Assembly (NCBI GenBank): GCA_963645165.1
Contig: CAVIQT010000072.1
Location: 1-24,274 of the forward strand
Source: CAG-533 sp963645165
GTDB taxonomy: Bacteria > Bacillota_I > Bacilli_A > RF39 > UBA660
Direction: 5' to 3'
Length of the DNA: 24,274 nt
This document shows positions 1-8,546 of this stretch, piece after piece. Position 1 is the stretch's first letter; each line of letters begins with the position of its first letter. Under the pieces are notes generated by a model, which was given only the letters and a program-made list of their open reading frames with translations, had not been told where the DNA came from and made no database searches. The position numbers and the translations under genes are program-made.

Positions 1-638
1 GCGATGCTTGCATGGAAGAAATTTATAATGTTTTTAAAGAATCAAAAGTAGTTTCTAACACATCTATTGAAAATAATTTATCTGTCCTAGTAATAAGACC
101 AGAAAACAACCTTATTGATAAAAATAAAATTTTAAGTATCCAAAAATTTATAATGTTAAAATCCCAAAATCAAAAATATAAACTATACTTTATTTTAAAC
201 GCTAATTTAATGAATACTATCGCGGCCAATAAACTACTAAAAACTCTAGAAGAACCTCAAGAAAACGCAATCGGTTTCTTACTAACTTCTAGTGAAAACG
301 AAATGCTTGAAACAATTAAAAGTAGATGTATTCATTTTTATACTGAAGAAAAAACAGAATCATTAGAAAAACCCGAAATAATAGATAAAATAATTAATAT
401 TAACTATTACAACTATATGGAAGCACACAATCTAAAAAAAGAATTAATGTCTAAAGAAAAACCCGAAATAATAAAAATATTAGAACTAACTGAAGAAGAA
501 ATAATAAATAATAATAAAATATCTAATCTTGCAAAAAAATATAAAATAATAGATAATATAATAGATTTAATTAAAGCAAATGTTAATTTAGAATTATGTT
601 TAGACAAAATGTTTATAGAAATGGGGCAAATATCATGA
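1..638 (+). CDS. holB: DNA polymerase III subunit delta' (C-terminal part, 5' end outside window)
   Basis: Clamp-loader subunit delta', which with delta and tau/gamma loads the sliding clamp at the replication fork. The reading frame is open to the left edge (codons Asp-Ala-Cys precede the first Met at 12), so the true start lies outside. Visible signatures are the AAA+ stretch with AANKLLKTLEEP (sensor-1 region) followed by LLTSSENEMLETIKSRC, the conserved Ser-Arg-Cys arginine-finger motif. The N-terminal ATPase core is missing only because of the cut. The stop TGA overlaps the ATG of ricT (ATGA), implying translational coupling. In B. subtilis holB is likewise directly upstream of yaaT/ricT, which supports the call. 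Confidence 0.9.
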   Translation, partial: DACMEEIYNVFKESKVVSNTSIENNLSVLVIRPENNLIDKNKILSIQKFIMLKSQNQKYKLYFILNANLMNTIAANKLLKTLEEPQENAIGFLLTSSENEMLETIKSRCIHFYTEEKTESLEKPEIIDKIININYYNYMEAHNLKKELMSKEKPEIIKILELTEEEIINNNKISNLAKKYKIIDNIIDLIKANVNLELCLDKMFIEMGQIS

Positions 639-1411
639 AAATCTATGGTATAAAGTTAAAAGAAAATGGAAAAATATACAACTTTAAAGATGAAAATGAA
701 ATAGAATTAAAAATAGATGACTATGTAATTGTGGAAACTGAAAAAGGTGAACAATATGGTAAAGTATCAATAATAAAAGAACGTGAAAATTCTGAAGAAT
801 TAAAAAATATTTTAAGAAAATCAACTGATAACGACTATGACAAATACTTGCAAAACTTAAAAGACGCTAAAGGTGTAGTTAAAAAAACTAAAGAACTTGT
901 TCAAAATCTAAACTTACATATGCAAATAATTGATGCCGCATACACATTCGACCGAAAAAAACTAACTATAAATTTTATTGCCGATGAAAGAATAGATTTT
1001 AGAGAATTAGTAAAACAAATCGCCGCTATCTATAAAACAAGAATTGACCTTCACCAAATTGGTATAAGAGATAAAGCTAAAGAAAATGGTGGATTAGGCC
1101 CATGTGGAAGAGAATTATGTTGCAAATCATTTCTAAATAAATTAGATACTATTACTATTAATATGGCAAAAAATCAAAATATTGCACTAAACCCATCAAA
1201 AATAAATGGCTCTTGTGGAAGACTCCTATGTTGCCTATCTTATGAAGATGATAACTACTGCTGTCTAAAGAAAAACCTTCCTAATATAGGTTCTACTATT
1301 AAACATAATGGAACTGATACCAAAGTTATAGACGTAGACATACTAAAACAATCATATACAATCATATATGAAAACGAAAAAAAGGAAATTTTTATAGATG
1401 AAACCAAATGA
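635..1411 (+). CDS. ricT: RicT/YaaT, PSP1-domain Fe-S protein of the RicAFT complex
   Basis: 258-residue PSP1-family protein. The ATG at 635 overlaps the holB stop; an upstream Met at 596 exists but would bury the start in holB. Two cysteine clusters are visible, CGRELCC (Cys157, 162, 163) and CGRLLCC (Cys194, 199, 200), the ligands known in this family to help bind [4Fe-4S] clusters. In B. subtilis RicT forms a complex with RicA and RicF that affects RNase Y-dependent mRNA processing and favours sporulation, competence and biofilm formation. Family assignment is firm; the sporulation role here is inferred from family and neighbours. The next gene starts 14 nt before the stop. Confidence 0.92.
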   Translation: MKIYGIKLKENGKIYNFKDENEIELKIDDYVIVETEKGEQYGKVSIIKERENSEELKNILRKSTDNDYDKYLQNLKDAKGVVKKTKELVQNLNLHMQIIDAAYTFDRKKLTINFIADERIDFRELVKQIAAIYKTRIDLHQIGIRDKAKENGGLGPCGRELCCKSFLNKLDTITINMAKNQNIALNPSKINGSCGRLLCCLSYEDDNYCCLKKNLPNIGSTIKHNGTDTKVIDVDILKQSYTIIYENEKKEIFIDETK

Positions 1412-2090
1412 AATAAATGATTTATATAATTATGGATATAAAATCATTCAAAATTCATCTTTTTTTAAGTTCTCATTAGACTCTATATTACTAGCGGACT
1501 TTGTTCATATTGATTACACAGATAAAAAACTAGTAGATTTTTGTACCGGCAATGCCCCACTTCCTATTATTTTATCAAGCAAAATCATGGAAATTACCGG
1601 AATCGAACTACAAAAAGAAATTTATAACCTAGCCGCAGAGTCTATAAATATCAATAACATTAAAAATATCAAACTAATCAATGATAATGTAAAAAATATA
1701 AAAAATTATTTTAATCCCAATGAAATTGACATAATAACTTGTAATCCCCCTTATTTTAAATATACAAATCCAAAAGTATTAAATAAAAATGAAATTAAAA
1801 CTATCGCTCGCCACGAAAAAGAAATAACTTTAGAAGAAATAATAAACCTTGCCCATATCTACTTAAAGACAAAAGGAAAATTATATCTAGTACACCGCTC
1901 TGAAAGAATTGTGGAAATCATAGAAGTTTTAAACAAATATCATTTTGGCATAAAAAAAATAACTTGCTGTTATTATGATGAAACTAAAATCTGTAACATG
2001 ATATTAATAGAAGCAAAAAAAGATTGCAAAAATAACATTATCATAACAGCACCACTTTTTACAAAAAATTATGGAGGTAATAACAAATGA
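1398..2090 (+). CDS. yabB: YabB-type tRNA1(Val) A37 N6-methyltransferase-like protein
   Basis: 230-residue class I SAM-dependent methyltransferase. The SAM-binding motif I reads FCTGNAPLPIIL at about residues 48-59, and the amino-methyltransferase catalytic motif NPPY is at residues 116-119. Together these place it in the TrmN6/YabB family, which methylates the exocyclic N6 of an adenine in tRNA. The start at 1398 lies inside ricT (14-nt overlap) behind an AAAGGAAA ribosome site. The stop overlaps the pth start (ATGA). The yazA and rsmI genes that follow yabB in B. subtilis are absent. Exact tRNA target is inferred from the family only. Confidence 0.85.
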   Translation: MKPNEINDLYNYGYKIIQNSSFFKFSLDSILLADFVHIDYTDKKLVDFCTGNAPLPIILSSKIMEITGIELQKEIYNLAAESININNIKNIKLINDNVKNIKNYFNPNEIDIITCNPPYFKYTNPKVLNKNEIKTIARHEKEITLEEIINLAHIYLKTKGKLYLVHRSERIVEIIEVLNKYHFGIKKITCCYYDETKICNMILIEAKKDCKNNIIITAPLFTKNYGGNNK

Positions 2091-2638
2091 AATTAATAGT
2101 TGGCCTAGGTAATCCTGGAAAAGAATATGAAAAAACCAGACATAACGTTGGTTATATGGTATTAGATAGTTTATTGCCATATGAAAAATGGAAAGAAGAT
2201 AAATACGCATTTATTATTAAAGATGGACAAAAGGCATTATTTATAAAACCAACCACATTCATGAACTTATCCGGAACAGCCGTTAAATATTACAGTGATT
2301 ACTATAAAATAGACTCAAAAGATATCCTAGTAGTTCAAGACGATCTAGACAGCGCTCTAGGTGCTATAAAAGTAAAAGATAATTCCTCATCTGGAGGACA
2401 TAATGGCATCAAAGACATAATTAATAAAATACATACAGATAACTTTCCACGCATCAAAATAGGGATTTCTCACCCAGATAAAGATGTTATAGATTATGTA
2501 CTTACAAAATTTTCTAAATCTGAACTAGATACTATTAATAACTCTATTTCTATATCCCATAATATAATAAATGATTTTATCAATAATAAAGAAATAAGTA
2601 CAATTCAAGGAAAGTATAATAGTAAAGGTATAAAATGA
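2087..2638 (+). CDS. pth: Peptidyl-tRNA hydrolase
   Basis: 183 residues, normal length for bacterial Pth, which cleaves peptidyl-tRNAs released from stalled ribosomes. Visible hallmarks are GLGNPGKEYEKTRHNVG with catalytic His19, PTTFMNLSG, the Asp pair near residues 85-86 (VVQDDLD) and SGGHNGIKDI. A GGAGG ribosome site lies upstream of the ATG, which overlaps the yabB stop; the pth stop in turn overlaps the mfd start (ATGA). The pth-mfd order is that of B. subtilis, but the small fin gene that sits between them there is missing. Confidence 0.96.
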   Translation: MKLIVGLGNPGKEYEKTRHNVGYMVLDSLLPYEKWKEDKYAFIIKDGQKALFIKPTTFMNLSGTAVKYYSDYYKIDSKDILVVQDDLDSALGAIKVKDNSSSGGHNGIKDIINKIHTDNFPRIKIGISHPDKDVIDYVLTKFSKSELDTINNSISISHNIINDFINNKEISTIQGKYNSKGIK

Positions 2639-5600
2639 AATTTTTAAATGAAATATTTACAAAAATAAACTCCAAAAATATTAGTGGTCTAACCGATGAA
2701 TTAAAAACACTTTATATAGATAACATATTTAAATGTACTTCCCAAAATATTATTATTTTAACCAGTACCTTATATGAAGCCACTAAATATTTTAATTATT
2801 TAAAAACATACACTAACGATGTTTCTCTTTTTCCAATGGATGAATTTTTAACCTCTGTCGCTATTGCTGAGTCCCCTGATTTAAAAGTAAAAAGATTAGA
2901 AACCCTAAATAATCTATCAAATGGCAAACCTCAAATAGTTGTAACAAACTTAACAGGCTTTTTAAAATTTGTTCCGAACAAAAAAGTCCTAGAAAAACTA
3001 AAAGTAGACCTTAAAACATCATCAAATATTAACCGTGAAAATCTAGAAAAAATAATTAATAAATTTGGTTATAATAAAACTTCTATTGTTACATCATCTG
3101 GAGAGTACTCTATAAGAGGCTTTATTATAGATATCTTTCCCTTTAATGAAGAATATCCCATTAGAATAGAATTATTTGGAAATACCATCGAAAACATTAA
3201 AACATTTGACTCTGAAACCCAGCGCTCTATAAAAGAAATCAAAGAAATAACCATTTTACCCTTTAATGAAATTATAGAACATGAAAAAAGCAGTCTATTT
3301 GACCTTATGAATAAACCCCTAGTAATTGAAATAGACTCTGAAATTATTAGCAAATCAAATGAACTATTACTTGCCCAAATGTTAGATTATAAAAAAGAAA
3401 AAAATATCGATTCAAATTTCAAATTTATGTATGATTTATCAGAAATAAACATGAATGAAATAATAAAACTATCTTCCTTTAATCAAAAAGAATACTCTCA
3501 TATTTATTCTGAATCTATTGAAAACTTTAACTCTAATTTAAAATTACTAAAAAACTATATAAAACAAAACATAGACAAATACGCCATAATAATATGTACA
3601 AATAATAAAGAACTAATTAACGAATTAGAAGAAGAATTTAATAATATAATCCAATCTAGTGAAGACTTTAAAATTGGAAATATTTATTTTTTAAATAAAA
3701 AAATTAACCAAGGCTTTATAATATCTCATTACTTAGTTATATCAGATAATGACATCTTTCAAAATAATGCTCCAGTTAAATATCACAATCCCGTAAAAAT
3801 TGGCCGCAAAATTAAAGACTTTAACGATATAAAACCAGGCGATTACGTAGTTCATACCGCCCATGGTATTGGAATCTATAATGGAGTAATAACCCTAAAA
3901 AAGGGAGATATTTTAAAAGATTACATTCAAATAAACTATCAAGGCAGTGACAAAATATATGTACCTGTTGAAAAAATAACAACTATCTATAAATATTCCG
4001 ATGCCGATGGTACCCCACCAAAAATCAATAAACTAAATTCTACTGCCTGGATTAAAACTAAAAACTCAATTAAAGCTAAAATTAAAGACATTAGTAAGGA
4101 ACTCTTAAAATTATATGCCGAACGTGCTAAAATAAAAAGTCCAAAATATAAAGAATATCCTGAAGATTTAATATTTGCTAGTAACTTTAAATATACCGAA
4201 ACAAAAGATCAAACTAAATGTATTAAAGATATTTTAAGTGACCTAAAAAGTGATAAACCCATGGATAGACTACTATGTGGAGACGTAGGTTTTGGAAAAA
4301 CAGAAGTAGCCTTTAGAGCCATCTTTAATACCATAATGAATGGTTACCAAGTTGCTTACTTATGTCCAACCACTATATTATCTAAACAACAATATAATAA
4401 TGCCTTAGAAAGATTTAAAGAATTTCCTATTAATATTGCCATTTTAAATAGATTTACCACCACTAAAGAATTTAATGAAATAATAAAAAAACTTTTAACG
4501 GGTCAAATAGACCTATTATTTGGCACTCACAAACTATTTAACGAAAAAATAAAATTTCATAATCTAGGTTTACTAATTGTCGATGAAGAACAAAGATTTG
4601 GCGTTAGTCAAAAAGAAAAAATTAAAGAAATGAGCAAAAATGTTAATATCCTAACTCTATCTGCCACTCCAATTCCTAGAACTCTAAAAATGGCTATGTC
4701 CGGACTAAAAGATTTATCAATTCTAGATACCCCTCCAGAAGAAAGATACCCAATTCAAACTTACGTAGTTGAACAAAATGATGCCTTAATTAAAGAAGTT
4801 ATTTATAAAGAACTATCACGCAAAGGCCAAGTATATTACCTATATAACAATGTATCTAAAATAGAAACTGAAAAAAATCGCTTACAAAAATTAGTTCCCG
4901 AGGCTAAAATCTGCTATGCCCATGGTCAAATGTCTAAACAAGAACTAGAAAACATCATTGAAGATTTTATTGAAAAAAAATATGATATCTTAGTCTGCAC
5001 AACCATTATAGAAACAGGTATTGATATATCAAATGTTAATACTCTAATTATCATCGATTCCCAAAACTACGGATTAAGTCAGTTATACCAATTAAGAGGA
5101 AGAGTAGGTCGCAGTAATAAAATTGCTTACGCTTACCTAACCTATAATAACTCTAAAATACTAAATGAAGTAGCTGAAAAAAGATTAAAAGCCATTCAAG
5201 AATTTACCGAATTAGGTTCAGGCTATAAAATCGCCATGAGAGATCTATCCATTAGAGGGGCTGGTGATTTATTAGGTAGTGAGCAAGCCGGATTTATCGA
5301 CTCAGTTGGTATCGAACTATACACAAAACTAATAGAAGAATCAATTAAAGAAATAAAAGGAGAACCTATAATAGAAGAAGATAATAAACCACCTCTCATA
5401 GATATAGATACCCACATAGATAAATCTTACGTAAATGAAGATTCAGTACGTATTGAAATTCATCAGTTAATAAATCAAATAAAAGATTACGAAACATTAA
5501 CCAATATTAAAAACGAAATAGAAGACCGCTTTGGTAAAATAAATGAAAAAATGGAAATATATATGTATGAAGAATGGTTTGAAAAACTAGCTTATTCTCT

Positions 5601-5838
5601 AGGAATAAAAAATATTACTCAAACAAAAGACCAAGTAGAAATCACTTTACCTATAGAGTTATCTTCCAAAGTTAATGGTGAAAAACTATTCCTAGAATTA
5701 TATAATATATCTCCTAAATTCAAAATAAAATATTTAGCTAAACAAATAATTATTACATTACCAACTAAAAACTTAGAAAAACACTACTTATACTATCTAG
5801 TAGAACTATTACAAAAATTAAATAGTGATTTTGCATAA
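2635..5838 (+). CDS. mfd: Transcription-repair coupling factor Mfd
   Basis: 1067-residue ATP-dependent translocase that removes RNA polymerase stalled at DNA damage and recruits the UvrA machinery. Domains in order: N-terminal UvrB-like region (about 1-330), RNA polymerase-interacting CarD-like domain (KPGDYVVHTAHGIGIY near 400), RecG-like motor with Walker A GDVGFGKT (549-556), DEEQ box (650-653), SATPIPRT, and motif VI RGRVGRS near 821-827, then the C-terminal TRCF domain. It is somewhat shorter than the B. subtilis protein (about 1170), consistent with general compaction. The stop codon contributes bases to a possible sporulation promoter for the next gene. Confidence 0.97.
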   Translation: MKFLNEIFTKINSKNISGLTDELKTLYIDNIFKCTSQNIIILTSTLYEATKYFNYLKTYTNDVSLFPMDEFLTSVAIAESPDLKVKRLETLNNLSNGKPQIVVTNLTGFLKFVPNKKVLEKLKVDLKTSSNINRENLEKIINKFGYNKTSIVTSSGEYSIRGFIIDIFPFNEEYPIRIELFGNTIENIKTFDSETQRSIKEIKEITILPFNEIIEHEKSSLFDLMNKPLVIEIDSEIISKSNELLLAQMLDYKKEKNIDSNFKFMYDLSEINMNEIIKLSSFNQKEYSHIYSESIENFNSNLKLLKNYIKQNIDKYAIIICTNNKELINELEEEFNNIIQSSEDFKIGNIYFLNKKINQGFIISHYLVISDNDIFQNNAPVKYHNPVKIGRKIKDFNDIKPGDYVVHTAHGIGIYNGVITLKKGDILKDYIQINYQGSDKIYVPVEKITTIYKYSDADGTPPKINKLNSTAWIKTKNSIKAKIKDISKELLKLYAERAKIKSPKYKEYPEDLIFASNFKYTETKDQTKCIKDILSDLKSDKPMDRLLCGDVGFGKTEVAFRAIFNTIMNGYQVAYLCPTTILSKQQYNNALERFKEFPINIAILNRFTTTKEFNEIIKKLLTGQIDLLFGTHKLFNEKIKFHNLGLLIVDEEQRFGVSQKEKIKEMSKNVNILTLSATPIPRTLKMAMSGLKDLSILDTPPEERYPIQTYVVEQNDALIKEVIYKELSRKGQVYYLYNNVSKIETEKNRLQKLVPEAKICYAHGQMSKQELENIIEDFIEKKYDILVCTTIIETGIDISNVNTLIIIDSQNYGLSQLYQLRGRVGRSNKIAYAYLTYNNSKILNEVAEKRLKAIQEFTELGSGYKIAMRDLSIRGAGDLLGSEQAGFIDSVGIELYTKLIEESIKEIKGEPIIEEDNKPPLIDIDTHIDKSYVNEDSVRIEIHQLINQIKDYETLTNIKNEIEDRFGKINEKMEIYMYEEWFEKLAYSLGIKNITQTKDQVEITLPIELSSKVNGEKLFLELYNISPKFKIKYLAKQIIITLPTKNLEKHYLYYLVELLQKLNSDFA

Positions 5839-5861
5839 TTTATATTAATATTACCAAAATA
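5832..5861 (+). promoter_or_regulatory. Possible sigma-G/F-type promoter for spoVT
   Basis: TGCATA at 5832-5837 and CAAAATA at 5855-5861, 17 nt apart, match the forespore sigma-G/F pattern (TGAATA ... CATACTA) at 5 of 6 and 5 of 7 positions. The -35 element overlaps the mfd stop codon. spoVT of B. subtilis is a sigma-G gene, which makes the match more credible. In such AT-rich DNA a chance match is possible. Confidence 0.4.
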
Positions 5862-5876
5862 CTTATAGTGATGTAA

Positions 5877-6278
5877 ATGAATTCAAATAATAATTATATA
5901 AGAAAAATAGATGACTTAGGAAGAATAGTAATTCCTAAAGAAGTAAGAAACAAACTAAAAATTCAAGAAAATGAAAGTATCATGATAACATCAGACAACT
6001 CAAAAATAGTTATATCTAAATACTCTTACTTAAGTAACTATTTAAGATTTATAAATGATATATGTGAAAACTTTATTGAAATTTATAAAACCAACATAAA
6101 AGTTACTGATCGTGAAAAAATTATCTTTAATAGCGCTGTTAATACTAAATACTTATATAAAGAAGATATTATTAAAAACTCAGTTATAATTGGCTCTATT
6201 GAATTTAATGAGCCAAAATATAAAGATACTATTAAACTTATTTCCCGCACTATATCATCTTACTTAACTACTTCTTGA
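5877..6278 (+). CDS. spoVT: SpoVT-type AbrB-family transcription regulator
   Basis: 133 residues. Residues 1-50 form an AbrB-type swapped-hairpin DNA-binding domain (YIRKIDDLGRIVIPKEVRNK is the family signature); the remainder is compatible with a shortened GAF-like sensor domain, the architecture of SpoVT rather than AbrB (AbrB is about 95 residues). B. subtilis SpoVT is 178 residues and tunes forespore gene expression late in sporulation. Position immediately after mfd is the B. subtilis spoVT position, while position before tatD is close to that of abrB. The ribosome site is only TAGTGAT, matching the 5' extension of the Shine-Dalgarno consensus. Confidence 0.85.
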   Translation: MNSNNNYIRKIDDLGRIVIPKEVRNKLKIQENESIMITSDNSKIVISKYSYLSNYLRFINDICENFIEIYKTNIKVTDREKIIFNSAVNTKYLYKEDIIKNSVIIGSIEFNEPKYKDTIKLISRTISSYLTTS

Positions 6279-6299
6279 TAATTTTAAAAGGAGGAAATC

Positions 6300-7043
6300 A
6301 TGTATACAGATACCCACTGTCATATACTAAAATCAGAATACGATGATCCAGATAAAATATTAAAAGAACTATCATCAAATAATATAAAAAGAATAATTAT
6401 AAATGGATATAACTTAGAAAGTAATAAAGAAGTTATAAAACTAATATCTAAATATGATAATGTTTATGGAGCACTAGGTATTCACCCAGATAATATAAAC
6501 GAAGAAAGTACATGTCTAAAATTTATAGAAGAAAACCTTAAAAACCCTAAAGTTATTGCTATTGGTGAAATAGGCTTAGACTATTACCATAACAAAGAAA
6601 ATAAAGACTCCCAAATAAAACTTTTAGAAAAACAATTATCTTTAGGAGAAAAATATAATTTACCTGTTATAATTCATAATCGTGAAGCAACCAAAGATTT
6701 AATTAAAGTTTTAAAAAAATATCATACCAAAGGAATAATTCACTGTTTTAATGGCAGCCTAGAAACTGCCCAAATATTTTTAAAAATGGGATATATTCTA
6801 GGTATCAATGGAATAATAACATTTAAATCATGTAAACTAAAAGAAGTAACATCTGTTCTTCCTAAAGACAGTTTTTTCTTAGAAACAGATGCCCCATATC
6901 TAACCCCAGAACCATACAGAGGCACCCCAAATGAACCAAAATTTATTAAATATACGGCTTCTTTTTTAGCCGCATCTTTAAATATAACAGAAACAGAACT
7001 AGCAACTATTTTAGAAGATAATTTTAAAAAAATGTTTCTATAA
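6300..7043 (+). CDS. tatD: TatD-family metal-dependent DNase
   Basis: 247-residue TIM-barrel hydrolase of the TatD family (3'-5' exonuclease/DNase; B. subtilis yabD). Metal-binding and active-site motifs are visible: TDTHCH (His6, His8), GEIGLDYY with its metal-ligand Glu, VIIHNREA, IIHCFNGS and ETDAPYL. A consensus AAGGAGG ribosome site lies 5 nt before the ATG. It follows spoVT by 21 nt. In B. subtilis it lies between metS and yabE; metS is not present here. Confidence 0.95.
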   Translation: MYTDTHCHILKSEYDDPDKILKELSSNNIKRIIINGYNLESNKEVIKLISKYDNVYGALGIHPDNINEESTCLKFIEENLKNPKVIAIGEIGLDYYHNKENKDSQIKLLEKQLSLGEKYNLPVIIHNREATKDLIKVLKKYHTKGIIHCFNGSLETAQIFLKMGYILGINGIITFKSCKLKEVTSVLPKDSFFLETDAPYLTPEPYRGTPNEPKFIKYTASFLAASLNITETELATILEDNFKKMFL

Positions 7044-7084
7044 AACCAAAACTTTAAAAAATTACTCTAAAACCCGTTATATTT

Positions 7085-7114
7085 TTGACAACCATATCAA
7101 AATAATGCTACAAT
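7085..7114 (+). promoter_or_regulatory. Sigma-A-type promoter for the 3D-domain gene
   Basis: TTGACA at 7085-7090, 18-nt spacer, TACAAT at 7109-7114, followed by a GGAG ribosome site and the ATG at 7138. The -35 is a perfect consensus. Confidence 0.7.
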
Positions 7115-7137
7115 TATCTAGGATATGGAGATAAATT

Positions 7138-7677
7138 ATGATAACAAAGATTTCAAAAATAATGCGCACTATTACCATACTTACAATAGTTTTACTATCA
7201 ACTAAAGTATGCATACCTAATATGGAAACAAAATCAAATAATAATAACTTAAATAAAACCATTGACCTAAATACAATGGCTATTAAAATAGAAGAAATAA
7301 AAAAAAATGATTTATATACACCAATTGACTCCTACACAGGAGATATAACCGGTTATGCTGCTAACTGTCCTTTATGTGGTGGAACCCTAGGCTGCACTGG
7401 TCAAAATGTTTTAGATGGAACAACCACATATAATGATAAAGATTATGGAGAAGTTAGAATTGTCGCATCATCTCTTAGAATGCCATGTGGTTCTATTGTA
7501 GAATTTACCCTTGATAGAATTTCTAATAAACCCATAACCGCTATCGTATTAGATAGAGGAGTAACTGGAACATCTCTAGATTTATTAGTAGAAAGTGAAT
7601 CATATGCATCTACTAATATTGGCAGAGTAAACACAACATACAATGTACTAAGATATGGATATAATAGACAAGTTTAA
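7138..7677 (+). CDS. Exported 3D-domain cell-wall protein in the yabE position
   Basis: 179 residues. The N-terminus has a basic start and a hydrophobic stretch (about 9-21), reading as a signal peptide or anchor. The C-terminal ~100 residues are a 3D domain (GYAANCPLCGG ... GEVRIVA ... MPCGSIVEF ... AIVLDRG ... SLDLLV), the double-psi-barrel fold named for three conserved Asp and related to lytic transglycosylase MltA. It lies between tatD and rsmA as yabE does in B. subtilis, but lacks the DUF348 and G5 domains of YabE. Likely acts on or binds peptidoglycan outside the membrane. Four Cys in the 3D domain (NCPLCGGTLGC and PCG) may form disulfides; that is inference. Confidence 0.85.
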   Translation: MITKISKIMRTITILTIVLLSTKVCIPNMETKSNNNNLNKTIDLNTMAIKIEEIKKNDLYTPIDSYTGDITGYAANCPLCGGTLGCTGQNVLDGTTTYNDKDYGEVRIVASSLRMPCGSIVEFTLDRISNKPITAIVLDRGVTGTSLDLLVESESYASTNIGRVNTTYNVLRYGYNRQV

Positions 7678-7690
7678 ATTTGTCTATTTT
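7666..7690 (+). terminator. Hairpin at the end of the 3D-domain gene
   Basis: AGACAA (7666-7671) pairs with TTGTCT (7680-7685), followed by ATTTTTAT. The stem overlaps the stop codon. It is short (6 bp), so efficiency is uncertain; it also overlaps the presumed rsmA promoter. Confidence 0.45.
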
Positions 7691-7701
7691 TATGTTAGAA
7701 T
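7673..7701 (+). promoter_or_regulatory. Possible extended -10 promoter for rsmA
   Basis: TAGAAT at 7696-7701 preceded by TGT (extended -10), with a weak -35 TTTAAA at 7673-7678 and 17-nt spacing. It lies 16 nt before the rsmA start. Confidence 0.4.
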
Positions 7702-7717
7702 ATTTCTAGTGATATAT

Positions 7718-8500
7718 ATGAACGAACACATATTTAAAAAAAAATACGGTCAAAATTTTCTAAACGATGAAAACATTTTAAAAAAAATATACTCCAGTAT
7801 AACTCCCAAAGAAAACGATTTAATTATTGAAATTGGTCCTGGAAGTGGCAACTTAACTAAATGGCTTCAAAAATATAACTGTAAGTTAATATGCTTTGAA
7901 ATAGATCAAACTCTAGATGTTACTTTAAATAATTTAAAAAATGAAAAAACAACAATAATATTTGCCGACTTCTTAAAATCAGATTTAAAAGAAATTTTAA
8001 AAAACTACCACTATGAAAATCTATACGTAATTGCTAATATTCCCTACTATATAACAACCCCTATAATAGAAAAAATAACCAAAGAAAGCATAAATCCAGA
8101 AGAGTTAATTCTAATGGTTCAAAAAGAAGTAGCAAACCGTCTATCTGCCTCACCTAAATCTAAAGAATATAGCTATATAACTGTATGGTTAAGTTACTAC
8201 TATAATATAAAAAAATTATTTGATGTAAGTAGAAACTGCTTTTACCCCGTACCTAATGTTGACAGCAGTATAATATCCCTAAAGTCTAAACATAATAATA
8301 ATAATAATAATAATAATGAAAAGTTTGATAAACTAATTCAAAATGCCTTTAAATTCAAAAGAAAAACTCTAAAAAACAATTTAAAGTCTTATGACCTATC
8401 AAAAATAGAACCAATATTAAAAAGAAATAATTATTCTCTAACTAATCGTGCAGAAGAAATACCTCTAAATGTATACATAGAAATTGCTGATAATTTATAA
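7718..8500 (+). CDS. rsmA: 16S rRNA dimethyladenosine transferase RsmA/KsgA
   Basis: 260-residue methyltransferase that dimethylates A1518 and A1519 in the 3'-terminal helix of 16S rRNA. Motifs: KKYGQNFLND at the N-terminus, SAM motif EIGPGSGNL (about 39-47), catalytic NIPY (107-110), and FYPVPNVDS. The ATG at 7718 is chosen because the protein then begins as KsgA usually does; a Met at 7655 would lie inside the previous gene. Ribosome site is TAGTGAT. An oddity is a run of eight Asn (193-200) encoded by eight perfect AAT codons (8294-8317), in the linker before the C-terminal helical domain. The rnmV gene that precedes ksgA in B. subtilis is absent. Confidence 0.95.
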   Translation: MNEHIFKKKYGQNFLNDENILKKIYSSITPKENDLIIEIGPGSGNLTKWLQKYNCKLICFEIDQTLDVTLNNLKNEKTTIIFADFLKSDLKEILKNYHYENLYVIANIPYYITTPIIEKITKESINPEELILMVQKEVANRLSASPKSKEYSYITVWLSYYYNIKKLFDVSRNCFYPVPNVDSSIISLKSKHNNNNNNNNEKFDKLIQNAFKFKRKTLKNNLKSYDLSKIEPILKRNNYSLTNRAEEIPLNVYIEIADNL

Positions 8501-8516
8501 TAATTATCTTTTTTTT
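8489..8516 (+). terminator. Rho-independent terminator of rsmA
   Basis: GATAATT (8489-8495) pairs with AATTATC (8502-8508), followed by eight T. The stem includes the rsmA stop codon. All-AT apart from the closing G-C pair. Confidence 0.65.
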
Positions 8517-8546
8517 GCATAAATTTACATAGTAGGAGAAAATTTC

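Noticed and set aside
3069..3353. Reverse-strand ORFs inside mfd and other long genes
   Set aside because: They are shadows of conserved forward genes, lack ribosome sites and show no protein-family features.
8518..8540. Sigma-K/E promoter for yabG (CATAAATTT or CATAGTA)
   Set aside because: The candidate -10 elements lie so close to the ribosome site that the transcript would start at or after it.
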